Part shown: positions 1-9,391 of the stretch, in pieces
Numbering within the stretch: the stretch's first letter is position 1
Layout of the letters: each line of letters starts with the position of its first letter
Assembly: GCF_003063375.1 (NCBI RefSeq)
Contig: NZ_NERY01000003.1
Coordinates: 186,001 to 250,000 of the forward strand
DNA length: 64,000 bases
Source: Limnohabitans sp. MMS-10A-178
Lineage (GTDB): Bacteria; Pseudomonadota; Gammaproteobacteria; Burkholderiales; Burkholderiaceae_C
Direction: 5' to 3'
The notes under the pieces: model-generated
What the model was told of the DNA's origin: nothing
The model's database searches: none
The model's input: the letters and a program-made list of their open reading frames with translations, nothing else
Made by a program: the position numbers and the translations under genes

Positions 1-2013
1 GGCCCAGTACATCGCCAAATAGAACTGACTGCCACGGTTGTCCAGTTCGCCAGTTTTGGAAGATGGGTTTTTGTTGTTGGCCAACAAACTGCCAGTGGCG
101 GCATCCAATGTTTTAGCCAGAACTTTGGCCTTGCTGTTGCCAGTTTTGATGCCCAAATCTTCGAGGGAAACGGCCAAGGCCAAGAATTCACCCAGTGAGT
201 CCCAACGCAGGTGATTTTCTTCAACCAATTGTTTGACGTGCTTGGGTGCTGAGCCGCCTGCGCCTGTTTCATACATGCCGCCACCAGCCATAAGTGGCAC
301 GATGGACAACATTTTGGCGCTGGTACCCAGCTCCATGATGGGGAACAAGTCGGTTAGGTAGTCACGCAGAATATTGCCGGTGACGGAGATGGTGTCCAAA
401 CCGCGAACCACACGCTCAAGCGTATAACGCATCGCACGAACTTGCGACATGATTTGAATGTCCAAGCCCTTGGTGTCGTGCTCTTTCAAATACTTTTCGA
501 CTTTTTTGATCATCTCCGCTTCGTGAGGGCGGTAGGGGTCAAGCCAGAAAAGGGTGGTCATGCCAGAGTTGCGTGCACGGGTGACGGCCAACTTGACCCA
601 GTCGCGAATAGGTGCATCTTTAACTTGGCACATGCGCCAGATATCGCCAGTTTCGACGTTTTGCGACAACAAGACTTCGCCAGTGGCATTGTCCACAATG
701 TTGGCGACGCCATCTTCTGAAATTTCAAATGTTTTGTCGTGTGAGCCGTACTCTTCTGCCTGTTGCGCCATCAAACCAACGTTGGGCACAGTACCCATGG
801 TGCGTGGATCGAAGTTGCCATTGGTCTTGCAGAAGTTGATGACTTCTTGGTAGATGCGGGCAAAGGTTGATTCAGGAATAACCGCTTTGGTGTCTTTGGG
901 TTTGCCGTCTGCGCCCCACATTTTGCCGCCAATGCGAATCATGGCTGGCATGGAGGCATCGACAATTACGTCATTGGGTGCATGTAAGTTGGTAATGCCT
1001 TTGGCGGAGTCCACCATGGCCAAGTCGGGGCGATGCTCGTGGCAAGCATGCAAATCACGGATGATTTCGTCGTGCAAAGAGTGCGGCAAAGACTCAATCT
1101 TTTCATACAGATTGACCATGCCATTGTTGACATTGACACCCAACTCATCAAACAACTTTCCGTGCTTTTTGAATGCCTCTTTGTAGAAAATGCGAACAGC
1201 ATGACCAAACACAATGGGGTGCGAGACCTTCATCATGGTGGCTTTGACGTGCAAAGAGAACATCACACCAGATTTGCGAGCATCTTCCATCTGCTCTTCG
1301 TAAAACTCACAAAGTGCTTTCTTGCTCATGAACATGCTGTCAACGATCTCGCCAGCCTGCAAGGTAACTTTGGGTTTCAAAACCACGGTTTTGCCCGATG
1401 TGGTGGTGAGCTCCATGCGGACCTCACAGGCCTTGTCCATCGTCATGGATTTTTCGCCATGATAAAAGTCGCCATGTTTCATGTGCGCCACGTGAGTGCG
1501 TGAAGCCATGCTCCATTCGCCCATGCTGTGCGGATTTTTTCTGGCGTAGTTCTTCACAGCCAAGGGTGCACGGCGATCGGAGTTGCCTTCACGCAAAACG
1601 GGATTGACAGCGCTACCTAAACATTTGGAGTAGCGAGCGCGGATGGCTTTTTCAGCATCGGTTTTGGGGTCTTCTGGGTAATCGGGAATGTGGTATCCCT
1701 TGGACTGCAGTTCTTTGATGGCACTGACCAACTGGTAGACCGGCGCGCTGATGTTGGGCAGCTTGATGATGTTGGTTTCTGGAAGTAGAGTGCGCTTGCC
1801 CAAGTCTGAGAGGTTGTCGGGTACTTTTTGCTGGGGGGTGAGGTAGTCTGGGAATTCGCCCAAAATGCGACCAGCCACAGAGATGTCACTGGTTTCAACT
1901 TCAATGTCCGCGGGCTGAGTGAAGGTCTGAATGACTGGTAAAAAGGCCGCGGTAGCCAGATATGGCGCTTCGTCGGTCAGGGTATAAATGATTTTGGATT
2001 TTTGCTTAGCCAT
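1..2013 (-). CDS. icd: NADP-dependent isocitrate dehydrogenase, monomeric type (3' end outside the window)
   Basis: Oxidative decarboxylation of isocitrate to 2-oxoglutarate in the TCA cycle, cytosolic. The reverse frame is open from an ATG at 2013 down to base 1 (671 codons); the family is about 740 residues, so roughly the last 70 residues lie outside. The N-terminus ([17 protein letters not shown]) and internal stretches such as [11 protein letters not shown] and [20 protein letters not shown] are hallmark monomeric-IDH sequence, unlike the dimeric E. coli-type enzyme. It stands alone; the 221 bp upstream separate it from a divergently read Rieske gene. The several plus-strand open frames inside it are antisense shadows. 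Confidence 0.93.
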   Translation of the reverse strand, partial: MAKQKSKIIYTLTDEAPYLATAAFLPVIQTFTQPADIEVETSDISVAGRILGEFPDYLTPQQKVPDNLSDLGKRTLLPETNIIKLPNISAPVYQLVSAIKELQSKGYHIPDYPEDPKTDAEKAIRARYSKCLGSAVNPVLREGNSDRRAPLAVKNYARKNPHSMGEWSMASRTHVAHMKHGDFYHGEKSMTMDKACEVRMELTTTSGKTVVLKPKVTLQAGEIVDSMFMSKKALCEFYEEQMEDARKSGVMFSLHVKATMMKVSHPIVFGHAVRIFYKEAFKKHGKLFDELGVNVNNGMVNLYEKIESLPHSLHDEIIRDLHACHEHRPDLAMVDSAKGITNLHAPNDVIVDASMPAMIRIGGKMWGADGKPKDTKAVIPESTFARIYQEVINFCKTNGNFDPRTMGTVPNVGLMAQQAEEYGSHDKTFEISEDGVANIVDNATGEVLLSQNVETGDIWRMCQVKDAPIRDWVKLAVTRARNSGMTTLFWLDPYRPHEAEMIKKVEKYLKEHDTKGLDIQIMSQVRAMRYTLERVVRGLDTISVTGNILRDYLTDLFPIMELGTSAKMLSIVPLMAGGGMYETGAGGSAPKHVKQLVEENHLRWDSLGEFLALAVSLEDLGIKTGNSKAKVLAKTLDAATGSLLANNKNPSSKTGELDNRGSQFYLAMYWA

Positions 2014-2234
2014 TTGCGTCCTCTTTTTTTATAACTGCATGAGAAATTGGTTCAACCCGTATTAGATCTTAAAAGTTGCCCCTGACACCCTGATGAAAGT
2101 CCTGATTTCATAAAAAATGGGATGAAATTTTGTATTGTGAAAATGGCGCAAAGGAAAGACATTTTGGTCCAAGGACGAAAGCTAAAATTTACCGCTTGAG
2201 TTTGCAACTTCCCCTTCTTTGAAACCATCTAATC

Positions 2235-2555
2235 ATGAGCAACTGGATTGACGTAGCGGCTGAGGCCGATTTGTTTGAGGGTGCTGGTATTGCAGTAACC
2301 CCCCTCAACTTGGATATCGCTGTGTTCAAAGTAGACGATGGCGTGTTCGCCATCAACAATGAATGTAGCCATGGCAATGCCAAGCTGTGTGATGGTTTTG
2401 TGGAAGGCAACTTTGTAGAGTGTCCCTTTCACCAGGCCATGTTTGACGTGCGTGATGGCTCCATAGCCTGCGGTCCCGCAACAGAGCCAGCCAAAGCCTG
2501 GCCCGTCAAAATTGAGAATGGGCGTGTCTTCCTAGACGTGTCAGCCAATGGCTGA
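2235..2555 (+). CDS. Rieske [2Fe-2S] ferredoxin, oxygenase-associated type
   Basis: A 106-residue soluble electron carrier of the type that feeds aromatic-ring or other Rieske non-heme iron oxygenases (BphF/NirD-like fold). The cluster ligands are visible as C44-x-H46 and C63-xx-H66, with NECSHGNAKLCDG and ECPFHQ around them. There is no signal peptide or membrane segment, so it is cytosolic. It is solitary here: no oxygenase alpha subunit and no ferredoxin reductase are adjacent, so its partner must be encoded elsewhere. No clear Shine-Dalgarno precedes the ATG. The family assignment is firm; the partner and substrate are unknown. Confidence 0.85.
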   Translation: MSNWIDVAAEADLFEGAGIAVTPLNLDIAVFKVDDGVFAINNECSHGNAKLCDGFVEGNFVECPFHQAMFDVRDGSIACGPATEPAKAWPVKIENGRVFLDVSANG

Positions 2556-2578
2556 TGGTCAGCTTGATCAGACAAAAA

Positions 2579-3373
2579 TCAATTATTTGATGGCCAATTG
2601 GGCTTTCGTTTTTCGATGAAAGCTTGCACACCTTCTAGGGCAGCGTTGTCCATCATGTTGCACGCCATGGTTTGGGATGCGTATTCGTAGGCTTTTTCGA
2701 TGCCAGTTTCGAGTTGCATGTAAAACAACTCTTTGCCCATGGCTAAGGCAACTTGGGGCTTTGAAAGAATCTTGACAAGCAAGGCCTCTACACAAGCATC
2801 GAGCTGATCTGGCTCGGCTATTTGGTTGATCAAGCCTTGCTTCAAAGCATCTTGAGCACTTAAGAAGTCGCCGGTGACCAGCATTTCAAATGCGGCTTTG
2901 CGCGATAAGTTGCGCGACAAGGCAACACTGGGCGTTGCGCAAAACAATCCCAAATTGACACCGCTGACAGCAAACTTGGCTTCCGAAGAAGCTACCGCCA
3001 AATCACATTGAGCAACCAGTTGGCAACCCGCAGCAGTGGCAATGCCTTGCACCTTGGCAATGACGGGCACTTGCAGTTTTTGGATGCTCATCATCATTTG
3101 ACCGCACTGTGAGAAGAGCTTCTGGTAGTAATCCATAGAGGGCTCGGCGCGCATTTGTCGAAGGTCATGCCCCGCACAAAAGGCTTTGCCTGCCGCAGCA
3201 ATTACGAGAACTCGGAGCTTCTGGTTTTGCGATAAATGATCGAGTTCTGTTTGCAGGGCAGTGAGCAGTTCTTCACTCAATGCATTGAAAGCGGCTGGCC
3301 GATTGAGGGTGAGGGTGCACACGCCTCGATCGTCGTCGTGCCTGAGAATCAAGGGAGCGTCTGGTGTTGTCAT
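2579..3373 (-). CDS. Crotonase-fold protein, ECHDC3-like, lacking both hydratase glutamates
   Basis: 264 residues, full-length enoyl-CoA hydratase/isomerase fold (CoA-site motif around AFCAGHDLRQM, residues 65-74, and oxyanion region around GIATAAGCQL, 110-119). Aligned by eye with mitochondrial enoyl-CoA hydratase, the two catalytic glutamates are replaced by Gln118 and Gly138. The stretch GVNLGLFCATPSVALSR is typical of the ECHDC3 branch, whose reaction is not established. Last gene of a minus operon: its ATG lies 18 nt after the acyl-CoA ligase stop. General annotation pipelines would call it enoyl-CoA hydratase; classical hydration is doubtful given the missing acids. Confidence 0.85.
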   Translation of the reverse strand: MTTPDAPLILRHDDDRGVCTLTLNRPAAFNALSEELLTALQTELDHLSQNQKLRVLVIAAAGKAFCAGHDLRQMRAEPSMDYYQKLFSQCGQMMMSIQKLQVPVIAKVQGIATAAGCQLVAQCDLAVASSEAKFAVSGVNLGLFCATPSVALSRNLSRKAAFEMLVTGDFLSAQDALKQGLINQIAEPDQLDACVEALLVKILSKPQVALAMGKELFYMQLETGIEKAYEYASQTMACNMMDNAALEGVQAFIEKRKPNWPSNN

Positions 3374-3391
3374 TGGGTGGACCTTTTCAAT

Positions 3392-5032
3392 TCAGTTGAC
3401 AAGTTTGGCGCGTTCACGCAATTGGAATTTTTGTATTTTGCCTGTAGAGGTTTTTGGAATTTCCTCAAAGCGAATTTCTTTGGGCACTTTGTAGCTGGCC
3501 AACAAGTTTTTGCAATGCGCAATCAGGTCTGCCTGCGACACGGAAGCGCCCGATTTGAGTTCCACAAATGCCAAGGGTGACTCGCCCCACTTGGGGTCTG
3601 GCTTGGCAACCACTGCACACGCCAAGACAGAAGGGTGGCGATAGAGCGCGTCTTCTACTTCGAGGGAGCTGATGTTTTCACCGCCCGAGATGATGATGTC
3701 TTTGCTTCTGTCTTTGATTTTCACGTAGCGGTCGGGTTCCATGACGGCCAAGTCGCCGGTGTGAAACCAACCCTCTGCAAATGCTTCTTGTGTGGCGCGT
3801 GGGTTTTTCAAATAACCCTTCATCACAATGTTGCCCTTGAACATGATCTCACCCATGGTGGCGCCATCGGCTGGACATTCCTGCATGGTTGCCGGGTCCA
3901 TGACGGTCATGCCTTCTTGCAGCACATACCGCACGCCCTGTCTGCCGTTCAAGCGGGTTTGTTCAGACAAGCTTTCGCCCGCCCAAGACTCGCGTTTGAC
4001 TGCCACACTAGCGGGGCCATAGACCTCTGTGAGGCCATAAACATGCGTGATATCAAATCCAATTTTGGCCATGCCTTCAATCATGGCGGCGGGTGGTGCT
4101 GCGCCTGCCACCATGCCCCTAACTTGCTGGTCAATGCCAGCCCGCATGCTTTCGGGGGCGTTGTAGATCAGGCTGTGAACAATGGGCGCCGCGCAGTAGT
4201 GATTGACGCCGTGATCGCGCATGGCATCTAAGATAGGTTTGGCTTCAACTCGGCGCAAGCACACATGTGTGCCAGCCTGCATGGCCACTGTCCAAGGAAA
4301 GCACCAGCCGTTGCAATGAAACATGGGCAGGGTCCACAAATAGATGGGAAAGTGCGGCATGGTCCAAGTGGCCACATTGCTCACAGCGTTTAAGTAAGCG
4401 CCGCGGTGGTGCGTGACAACACCTTTGGGGTCGCCCGTGGTGCCGCTGGTGTAACTGACGGCAATGGCATCCCACTCGTTTTGAGGACCTTCTAATTTGG
4501 ACAATGGTTCGTGCGATGCCAGCCATGCCTCATATTCAAATTGACCCAGCTGTTCACCAGGACCTGTGTATTCAGAGTCGCAAACGTCGACCACCACAAT
4601 GGAGCGGCCAAATTGGGTTTTTAAAATGTCCAAGGCTTTGGCCATTACAGTGGCAAACTCGCGATCTGTAATGAGCACAGCGCACTCGCAGTGGTTGAGC
4701 TGCCATGCAATGAGGGCGGCATCAAGGCGGGTATTGAGAGGGTTGAGCACTGCATTGAGGGCAGGCACTGCATAGTGAATTTCTACCATCTCTGGGATGT
4801 TGGGCAACATGGCGCTGACCGTGGTGCCGCGTTTAACGCCCAGTGATTGAAGTGCAGCAGCAAGCCTTGCAGATCTGTCTCGTGTTTGAGCCCATGTGTA
4901 TTTTCTGGCGCCATGGACAACGGCACAGAGATCACCAAAAATTTCAGCACTTCGCTCCACAAAACTCACTGGCGAAAGTGCAGTGAAATTGGCTGAATTT
5001 GGATCTAGGTCTTGATCAAAAATGTTGGTCAT
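3392..5032 (-). CDS. AMP-forming acyl-CoA synthetase
   Basis: 546-residue ANL-superfamily ligase: carboxylic acid + ATP + CoA to acyl-CoA + AMP. Visible motifs are the phosphate loop YTSGTTGDPKGV, HVYGLTEVYGP, the hinge-region GWFHTGDLAV and KDRSKDIIISGGENIS, and the C-terminal catalytic lysine in PKTSTGKIQKF. The start at 5032 (MTNIFDQ) is preferred to an in-frame upstream one because a GGAG lies about 9 nt before it and its ATG overlaps the metY stop in an ATGA junction, implying translational coupling. Resembles medium-chain and plant AAE/AlkK-type ligases; a methylthiopropionate ligase (DmdB-like) role is possible given the MetY neighbour but unproven. Confidence 0.9.
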   Translation of the reverse strand: MTNIFDQDLDPNSANFTALSPVSFVERSAEIFGDLCAVVHGARKYTWAQTRDRSARLAAALQSLGVKRGTTVSAMLPNIPEMVEIHYAVPALNAVLNPLNTRLDAALIAWQLNHCECAVLITDREFATVMAKALDILKTQFGRSIVVVDVCDSEYTGPGEQLGQFEYEAWLASHEPLSKLEGPQNEWDAIAVSYTSGTTGDPKGVVTHHRGAYLNAVSNVATWTMPHFPIYLWTLPMFHCNGWCFPWTVAMQAGTHVCLRRVEAKPILDAMRDHGVNHYCAAPIVHSLIYNAPESMRAGIDQQVRGMVAGAAPPAAMIEGMAKIGFDITHVYGLTEVYGPASVAVKRESWAGESLSEQTRLNGRQGVRYVLQEGMTVMDPATMQECPADGATMGEIMFKGNIVMKGYLKNPRATQEAFAEGWFHTGDLAVMEPDRYVKIKDRSKDIIISGGENISSLEVEDALYRHPSVLACAVVAKPDPKWGESPLAFVELKSGASVSQADLIAHCKNLLASYKVPKEIRFEEIPKTSTGKIQKFQLRERAKLVN

Positions 5033-6336
5033 TTGGAAACTCCATGAACTGACGTTTGGCTGGCTGTATTCAAGGCTTGATCGATGTCCCACAAAATATC
5101 ATCAATGTGCTCTAAGCCAACCGAAATTCGAATCATGTCGGGTCCCACGCCAGCGGCCAATTGTTGTTCTGTATTGAGTTGGCGGTGGGTGGTGCTAGCG
5201 GGATGGCTAATGAGTGTTCGAGTATCACCAATGTTTACCAGATGGCTCATGAAGCGCGCAGCTTCAATGAACTTCACGCCTTGCTCCAAGCCACCTTTAA
5301 CCCCAAATGCAAGCAAACCCGATGCGCCGCGCATTTGTTTTTGGACCAAGGCATGTTGTGGGTGGTCTGATAAACCTGGGTAATTGACCCAAGCCACACG
5401 TGGATCATTTTGCAAAAATTGCGCCACAGCCAAAGCGTTACTGCAATGCCTTTCCATGCGCAAGGGGAGGGTTTCAACCCCCTGCAAAATTTGCCAAGCA
5501 TTCATGGGGCTGAGGGATGCACCATAGACCCTGAGGCACTCCATGCGGCAGCGCATGGTGAAACCAAAGTCGCCAAAGGTTTCGTAAAACTTCACACCAT
5601 GGTAGCCCGGTGAGGGCTCGGTCATGCCTGGAAACTTGCCATTGTCCCAAGGGAACTTGCCGCTTTCTACAACGACGCCGCCCAAGGTGGTGCCATGGCC
5701 TGCCAAATACTTGGTAGCCGAGTGCACCACCACATCAGCGCCAAATGCAATCGGATTGCACAAAAACGGACTCGGCACCGTGTTGTCAATGATGAGTGGC
5801 AAGCCATGTGCATGGGCCACATCGGCAATGGCTGCAATGTCTAGAACCAACATGCTCGGATTGCCCAAGCTTTCTGCATAAATAGCGCGTGTGTTGGGCT
5901 GAATGGCAGCGGCAAAGGCTTCGGGCTTGCTGGCGTCTACAAAGGTGGTTTGAATGCCAAACTTGGCCAAGCTAACAGCCAGTAAAGTAACAGAGCCCCC
6001 ATACAAAGCACTGGCTGCCACCACATGATCGCCCGATTGCAAAATGGTCATGAGGGCCATCGATTCGGCAGCCATGCCTGATGCAGAAGCTACGCCCGCT
6101 CTGCCGCCTTCAAGCGCAGCAACACGCTCTTCCAGCACGGCCACCGTGGGGTTGCTCAGTCTGGAGTAGACATTGCCAAAGGTTTGCAGATTGAACAAAG
6201 AGGCGGCATGGTCGGCACTGTCAAAAACAAAGCTGCTGGTTTGGTAAATGGGCAAAGCGCGTGCGCCTGTGGCAGCATCTGGAATTTGTCCAGCGTGAAT
6301 GGCCATTGTTTCGGGGCGAAATTTGTGGTCGCTCAT
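5029..6336 (-). CDS. metY: O-acetylhomoserine aminocarboxypropyltransferase (sulfhydrylase)
   Basis: PLP enzyme of the Cys/Met metabolism family, making homocysteine from O-acetylhomoserine and sulfide, or methionine directly when methanethiol is the thiol. 435 residues from the ATG at 6336; a longer frame from a TTG at 6348 would overlap the upstream gene and is less likely. Key features are the SASGMAAE cofactor loop, the IIDNTVPSP segment and the Schiff-base lysine in VVHSATKYLAGHGTTLGG. It follows the CoA-binding gene by 8 nt and overlaps the ligase gene by 4 nt (ATGA), so it sits mid-operon. No SAM riboswitch was recognised upstream. Confidence 0.92.
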   Translation of the reverse strand: MSDHKFRPETMAIHAGQIPDAATGARALPIYQTSSFVFDSADHAASLFNLQTFGNVYSRLSNPTVAVLEERVAALEGGRAGVASASGMAAESMALMTILQSGDHVVAASALYGGSVTLLAVSLAKFGIQTTFVDASKPEAFAAAIQPNTRAIYAESLGNPSMLVLDIAAIADVAHAHGLPLIIDNTVPSPFLCNPIAFGADVVVHSATKYLAGHGTTLGGVVVESGKFPWDNGKFPGMTEPSPGYHGVKFYETFGDFGFTMRCRMECLRVYGASLSPMNAWQILQGVETLPLRMERHCSNALAVAQFLQNDPRVAWVNYPGLSDHPQHALVQKQMRGASGLLAFGVKGGLEQGVKFIEAARFMSHLVNIGDTRTLISHPASTTHRQLNTEQQLAAGVGPDMIRISVGLEHIDDILWDIDQALNTASQTSVHGVSK

Positions 6337-6344
6337 GCTTAGGC

Positions 6345-6833
6345 TCAATTGATGGGACGTTTTGCAGAGATGATGCCGGTATTGACCCCAACCCAGTTGA
6401 GTCCGCCAAAAATTCGGGCATGTTCAATTTTGACGCAGCGGTTTGTCACTGATCGCCTGCCTTGACTTAGAAACAAATTGCTGGCTTCTTGATTTTCTAC
6501 GCCAAGCTGTTGCCATAAGCAGGAAGCGCCAATTTGCAGAGCTTCTTGGGCAATTGGCAAAACATCTTCGGTTTTGCGAAAAACATCGACCATGTCGACA
6601 GACTCAGGAATGTCGAGCAGGCTGGCATAGCACTTTTGTCCCAAAATATCTTCTGCAGGAAATTGCCCCAGACCTGCATACCGAGGGTTGACCGGGATAA
6701 TTTTGTAACCATGCTCTTGCATGTACTTGGCTGCAAAATAGCTAGGCCGATTCCACTGAGCGGACAGGCCTACCACAGCGATGGTTTTGGCAGATTTCAA
6801 AATGGCTCGAAGCGCTTGGATGTCGTTGTGCAT
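6345..6833 (-). CDS. CoA-binding domain protein (YccU/CoA_binding_2 family)
   Basis: 162 residues, a single Rossmann-like CoA-binding domain: IAVVGLSAQWNRPSYFAAKYMQ near the N-terminus and PVNPRYAGLG after it match the nucleotide-binding half of succinyl-CoA-synthetase-type CoA_binding_2 proteins. Members bind CoA but their role is not settled. It is the first gene of the minus operon with metY, the acyl-CoA ligase and the crotonase, and is divergent from the radical SAM gene across 141 bp that should hold both promoters. The C-terminal CVKIEHARIFGG stretch is also a conserved feature of the family as I recall it. Confidence 0.85.
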   Translation of the reverse strand: MHNDIQALRAILKSAKTIAVVGLSAQWNRPSYFAAKYMQEHGYKIIPVNPRYAGLGQFPAEDILGQKCYASLLDIPESVDMVDVFRKTEDVLPIAQEALQIGASCLWQQLGVENQEASNLFLSQGRRSVTNRCVKIEHARIFGGLNWVGVNTGIISAKRPIN

Positions 6834-6974
6834 GGTGTGTAAGTAAGTCTTGCCCTGACGCGGATCAGTTCACTGCCTGAAAATCATACTCTTTTATCTG
6901 CTATTGCACTTCAAGCCTTGAGGGGCAAGAAACCAAGGTGAAATTGAAGTTTATAGCCATAAGATAATGGCGGC

Positions 6975-8594
6975 ATGCCCCAAATTGTGACGTCTGCACC
7001 CGCCATCATTCTGTGTACTTTGAATGCGAAGTACATTCACGCTTCATTGGGATTGCGCTACCTCATGGCCAACATGGCGCGACACGGGAGCCCCCAATTG
7101 GCCCAGCGCACCGTCGTCACTGAATTTACATTGGCTCGAAAAACGCCAGACATGGTGCACGAACTGCTCGAGCAACTCGGCCCAAAGCAGCCAGGCCAAG
7201 TGCAAATCATTGGCTTTGGTGTGTACATTTGGAATGTGACTCAAACTACTGAATTGGTGCGAGCACTCAAGAGCCAAAGACCTGAGCTGAAAATTGTTTT
7301 GGGAGGGCCTGAAGTCAGTCATGAAACCGAGTCGCAAGAAATTGTGCAATTGTCAGACTTCGTCATTTCTGGTTGGGGCGACGTCAGTTTTCCAAAGCTG
7401 TGTCTTGCTTTGATCGAAGGCCCCATGCCTTTGATGAAAATGATTCAGGGCGAGCAACCCCCTTTGAGCGACATTGAGCTGCCTTACCGCGAATTTTCAG
7501 ACGCAGATTTGGCCCACAGAGTGCTGTATGTAGAAGCCTCAAGAGGATGTCCCTTTAAATGCGAGTTTTGTTTGAGCGCCTTGGACAAAACCGCTTGGGC
7601 TTTTGACTTGCATCCCTTTTTGAAAGAACTGGATATCTTGTACCAACGCGGTGCTCGAAATTTCAAGTTTGTCGATCGCACCTTCAATTTGAAAATTGAA
7701 GCATCTGCACAAATTCTGCAATTTTTTCTGGATCGTCTTCAGCAGGCTTCCTCGCAAGGATTATTGGTTCACTTTGAAGTGGTGCCCGACCATTTACCCG
7801 ATCGTCTCAAGGCCTTGATCTTGCAATTTCCCCCAGGGGTTTTGCAGTTTGAAGTGGGTATTCAGTCTTTCAACGAAGAAGTTCAGCAGCGTATTTCACG
7901 CCGTCAAGACAATGCCAAAACAGAGGCCAATTTACGCTGGCTTCTGACGGAGTCAAACGCTCATTTGCACACGGATTTGATTTTTGGATTGCCTGGCGAA
8001 ACACTGCAAAGCTTTGCCGAAGGCTTTGATCGCCTGTTGAGTATTGGGCCGCAAGAAATTCAATTGGGTATCTTGAAGCGCCTCAGAGGAACGCCCATTG
8101 CAAGACACACACAAGCCTTTGGCATGGTCTATGACAAACTGCCGCCCTATGTCATTCAAGAAAACAATGACATTGACACGGAGACGCTAAAACGATTTAC
8201 CAGATTGGCCAAGTATTGGGATTTGGTGGCCAATTCAGGTCGATTCAAACTCACACTGCCTTTTTTGTTGCAGCCGTATGCGCCCCATCATTCGCCATTT
8301 TGGGCCTTCATGGCATTCGCCGATGATTTGTGGCAACAAACTCAAAAAACCTATGGCCTCACACCCGAAGCTTTGGTCGATGTCGTGTTCACATATCTAA
8401 CGACCAAGCGATTGTTTGACGTAAGCTTGATTCGTGAATCTTTGTTGAAAGATTACTTGGCCAGCGGCGCAAGAGGACGCCCAAGGTGCCTGGCCCATGA
8501 AAATTTGCCACTGGGTGGTGACAGGTCAGTCGACAAGCAGAATTTGCGAGAGCGCCAAGACAGACACATGGTTGCCGATGCAGGCAGCCACTGA
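6975..8594 (+). CDS. Radical SAM protein with N-terminal B12-binding-type domain (DUF4080-like)
   Basis: 539 residues. The N-terminal 150 residues have a cobalamin-binding-like Rossmann layout (IILCTLNAKYIHASLGLRY, then IVLGGPEVSHE). The radical SAM core follows, with the 4Fe-4S motif CPFKCEFC at about residues 192-199 inside YVEASRGCPFKCEFCLSAL. A helical C-terminal region resembles DUF4080. The reaction is unknown; such proteins are often annotated as B12-binding radical SAM. The last ~40 residues (after DYLASGARGRPRC) are low in recognisable family sequence and end 4 nt from the convergent soxZ stop, so the tail may be variable. Confidence 0.85.
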   Translation: MPQIVTSAPAIILCTLNAKYIHASLGLRYLMANMARHGSPQLAQRTVVTEFTLARKTPDMVHELLEQLGPKQPGQVQIIGFGVYIWNVTQTTELVRALKSQRPELKIVLGGPEVSHETESQEIVQLSDFVISGWGDVSFPKLCLALIEGPMPLMKMIQGEQPPLSDIELPYREFSDADLAHRVLYVEASRGCPFKCEFCLSALDKTAWAFDLHPFLKELDILYQRGARNFKFVDRTFNLKIEASAQILQFFLDRLQQASSQGLLVHFEVVPDHLPDRLKALILQFPPGVLQFEVGIQSFNEEVQQRISRRQDNAKTEANLRWLLTESNAHLHTDLIFGLPGETLQSFAEGFDRLLSIGPQEIQLGILKRLRGTPIARHTQAFGMVYDKLPPYVIQENNDIDTETLKRFTRLAKYWDLVANSGRFKLTLPFLLQPYAPHHSPFWAFMAFADDLWQQTQKTYGLTPEALVDVVFTYLTTKRLFDVSLIRESLLKDYLASGARGRPRCLAHENLPLGGDRSVDKQNLRERQDRHMVADAGSH

Positions 8595-8598
8595 ATTT

Positions 8599-8910
8599 CT
8601 ATGTCACGCTGGCTTCGTCGGTGCGAGTCTGGCCTTTGTTGTCTTTCCAAGAAAGGGACAGCTTATCGCCCGCTTTGCCGCCTTTGATGACAAATTGCAA
8701 ATAAGGATTTTTGGACACAGAAGGGCCAAAATCGATGTCCAAGATGACTTTGCCATTGAGTGAAATAGTCACTTCTTGAATGAACCAACTGGGAACGGTT
8801 TTTCCCGAGCCATCTTTGCGGTGGCCAGATTCCATTTCGTGACTCATCAGAACTCGAACAGTGGTTTTGCCTGCCTGAGCTTGTGCGCGAATGCGTGTAG
8901 GTTCTGCCAT
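8599..8910 (-). CDS. soxZ: Thiosulfate oxidation carrier complex protein SoxZ
   Basis: 103 residues from the ATG at 8910, chosen because GGAAG lies just upstream and MAEPTRIRAQ is the usual SoxZ start. SoxZ pairs with SoxY to form the periplasmic carrier that holds sulfur intermediates. The motif VLMSHEMESGHRKDGSGKTVPSWFIQE and the C-terminal LSWKDNKGQTRTDEA are standard. It has no signal peptide, as expected for a partner exported together with the Tat-targeted SoxY. It begins 4 nt after the soxY stop and is the last gene of the operon. Confidence 0.93.
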   Translation of the reverse strand: MAEPTRIRAQAQAGKTTVRVLMSHEMESGHRKDGSGKTVPSWFIQEVTISLNGKVILDIDFGPSVSKNPYLQFVIKGGKAGDKLSLSWKDNKGQTRTDEASVT

Positions 8911-8914
8911 GTGT

Positions 8915-9391
8915 TTAGCTTCCACAACTGCCAACGGTTACTTTGACTTCTTTTTTGGAGAACAAAGCACGACCGTCTGCCATGACCGCAACTGCATAGA
9001 CGTCAGACGTTTGGCTCATTTTGATGCGAGTTGAAAAGTTGGCTTCAATCGATTCGCTGACTTCAAATGAAGCAGCCAAGCTTGCAGGATTTTTTTCTAC
9101 CAATATCAGTATTTTGCGCACACCCGCTAAAGCCGTGCTGACGCTCAATGCAACCGCGGCGCCATTTTCAGAATAGTCTGGTGCATTGAGCAGAACATCT
9201 TTGCTTTCTGAGATGTTGCCGGCGCCTTGAAACTTAATGGCTTCATTGACAGATTTGGAATCAAACGCAGCCTTGTTGTAGGCGGCTTCAGCAAGCGACG
9301 AATAGCCAACGCCAGCAAGCAATCCTGCAACGCAGGCGATCTGCTTTAAAGAATCTCTGCGGTGGGTGTTGTGGTTTAAGCTTGTTTTCAT
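8915..9391 (-). CDS. soxY: Thiosulfate oxidation carrier protein SoxY, variant C-terminus
   Basis: 158 residues with a Tat-type leader (THRRDSLKQIACVAGLLAGVG) that would export the SoxYZ complex to the periplasm. In SoxY the substrate is held on the cysteine of a C-terminal GGCGG swinging arm; here the last residues are VGSCGS, so the cysteine is kept but both flanking glycine pairs read GS. The start ATG overlaps the upstream cytochrome stop as ATGA. No soxA, soxX, soxB or soxCD is present in the window, so a full thiosulfate-oxidising set would need genes elsewhere. Confidence 0.92.
   Translation of the reverse strand: MKTSLNHNTHRRDSLKQIACVAGLLAGVGYSSLAEAAYNKAAFDSKSVNEAIKFQGAGNISESKDVLLNAPDYSENGAAVALSVSTALAGVRKILILVEKNPASLAASFEVSESIEANFSTRIKMSQTSDVYAVAVMADGRALFSKKEVKVTVGSCGS

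Noticed and set aside
3635-4231. 198-codon plus-strand open frame
   Set aside because: Lies inside the acyl-CoA ligase in antisense and has no recognisable family sequence.
6834-6974. SAM-sensing riboswitch ahead of the metY operon
   Set aside because: The short divergent gap has only weak short inverted repeats and nothing matching a SAM aptamer layout that I could recognise.
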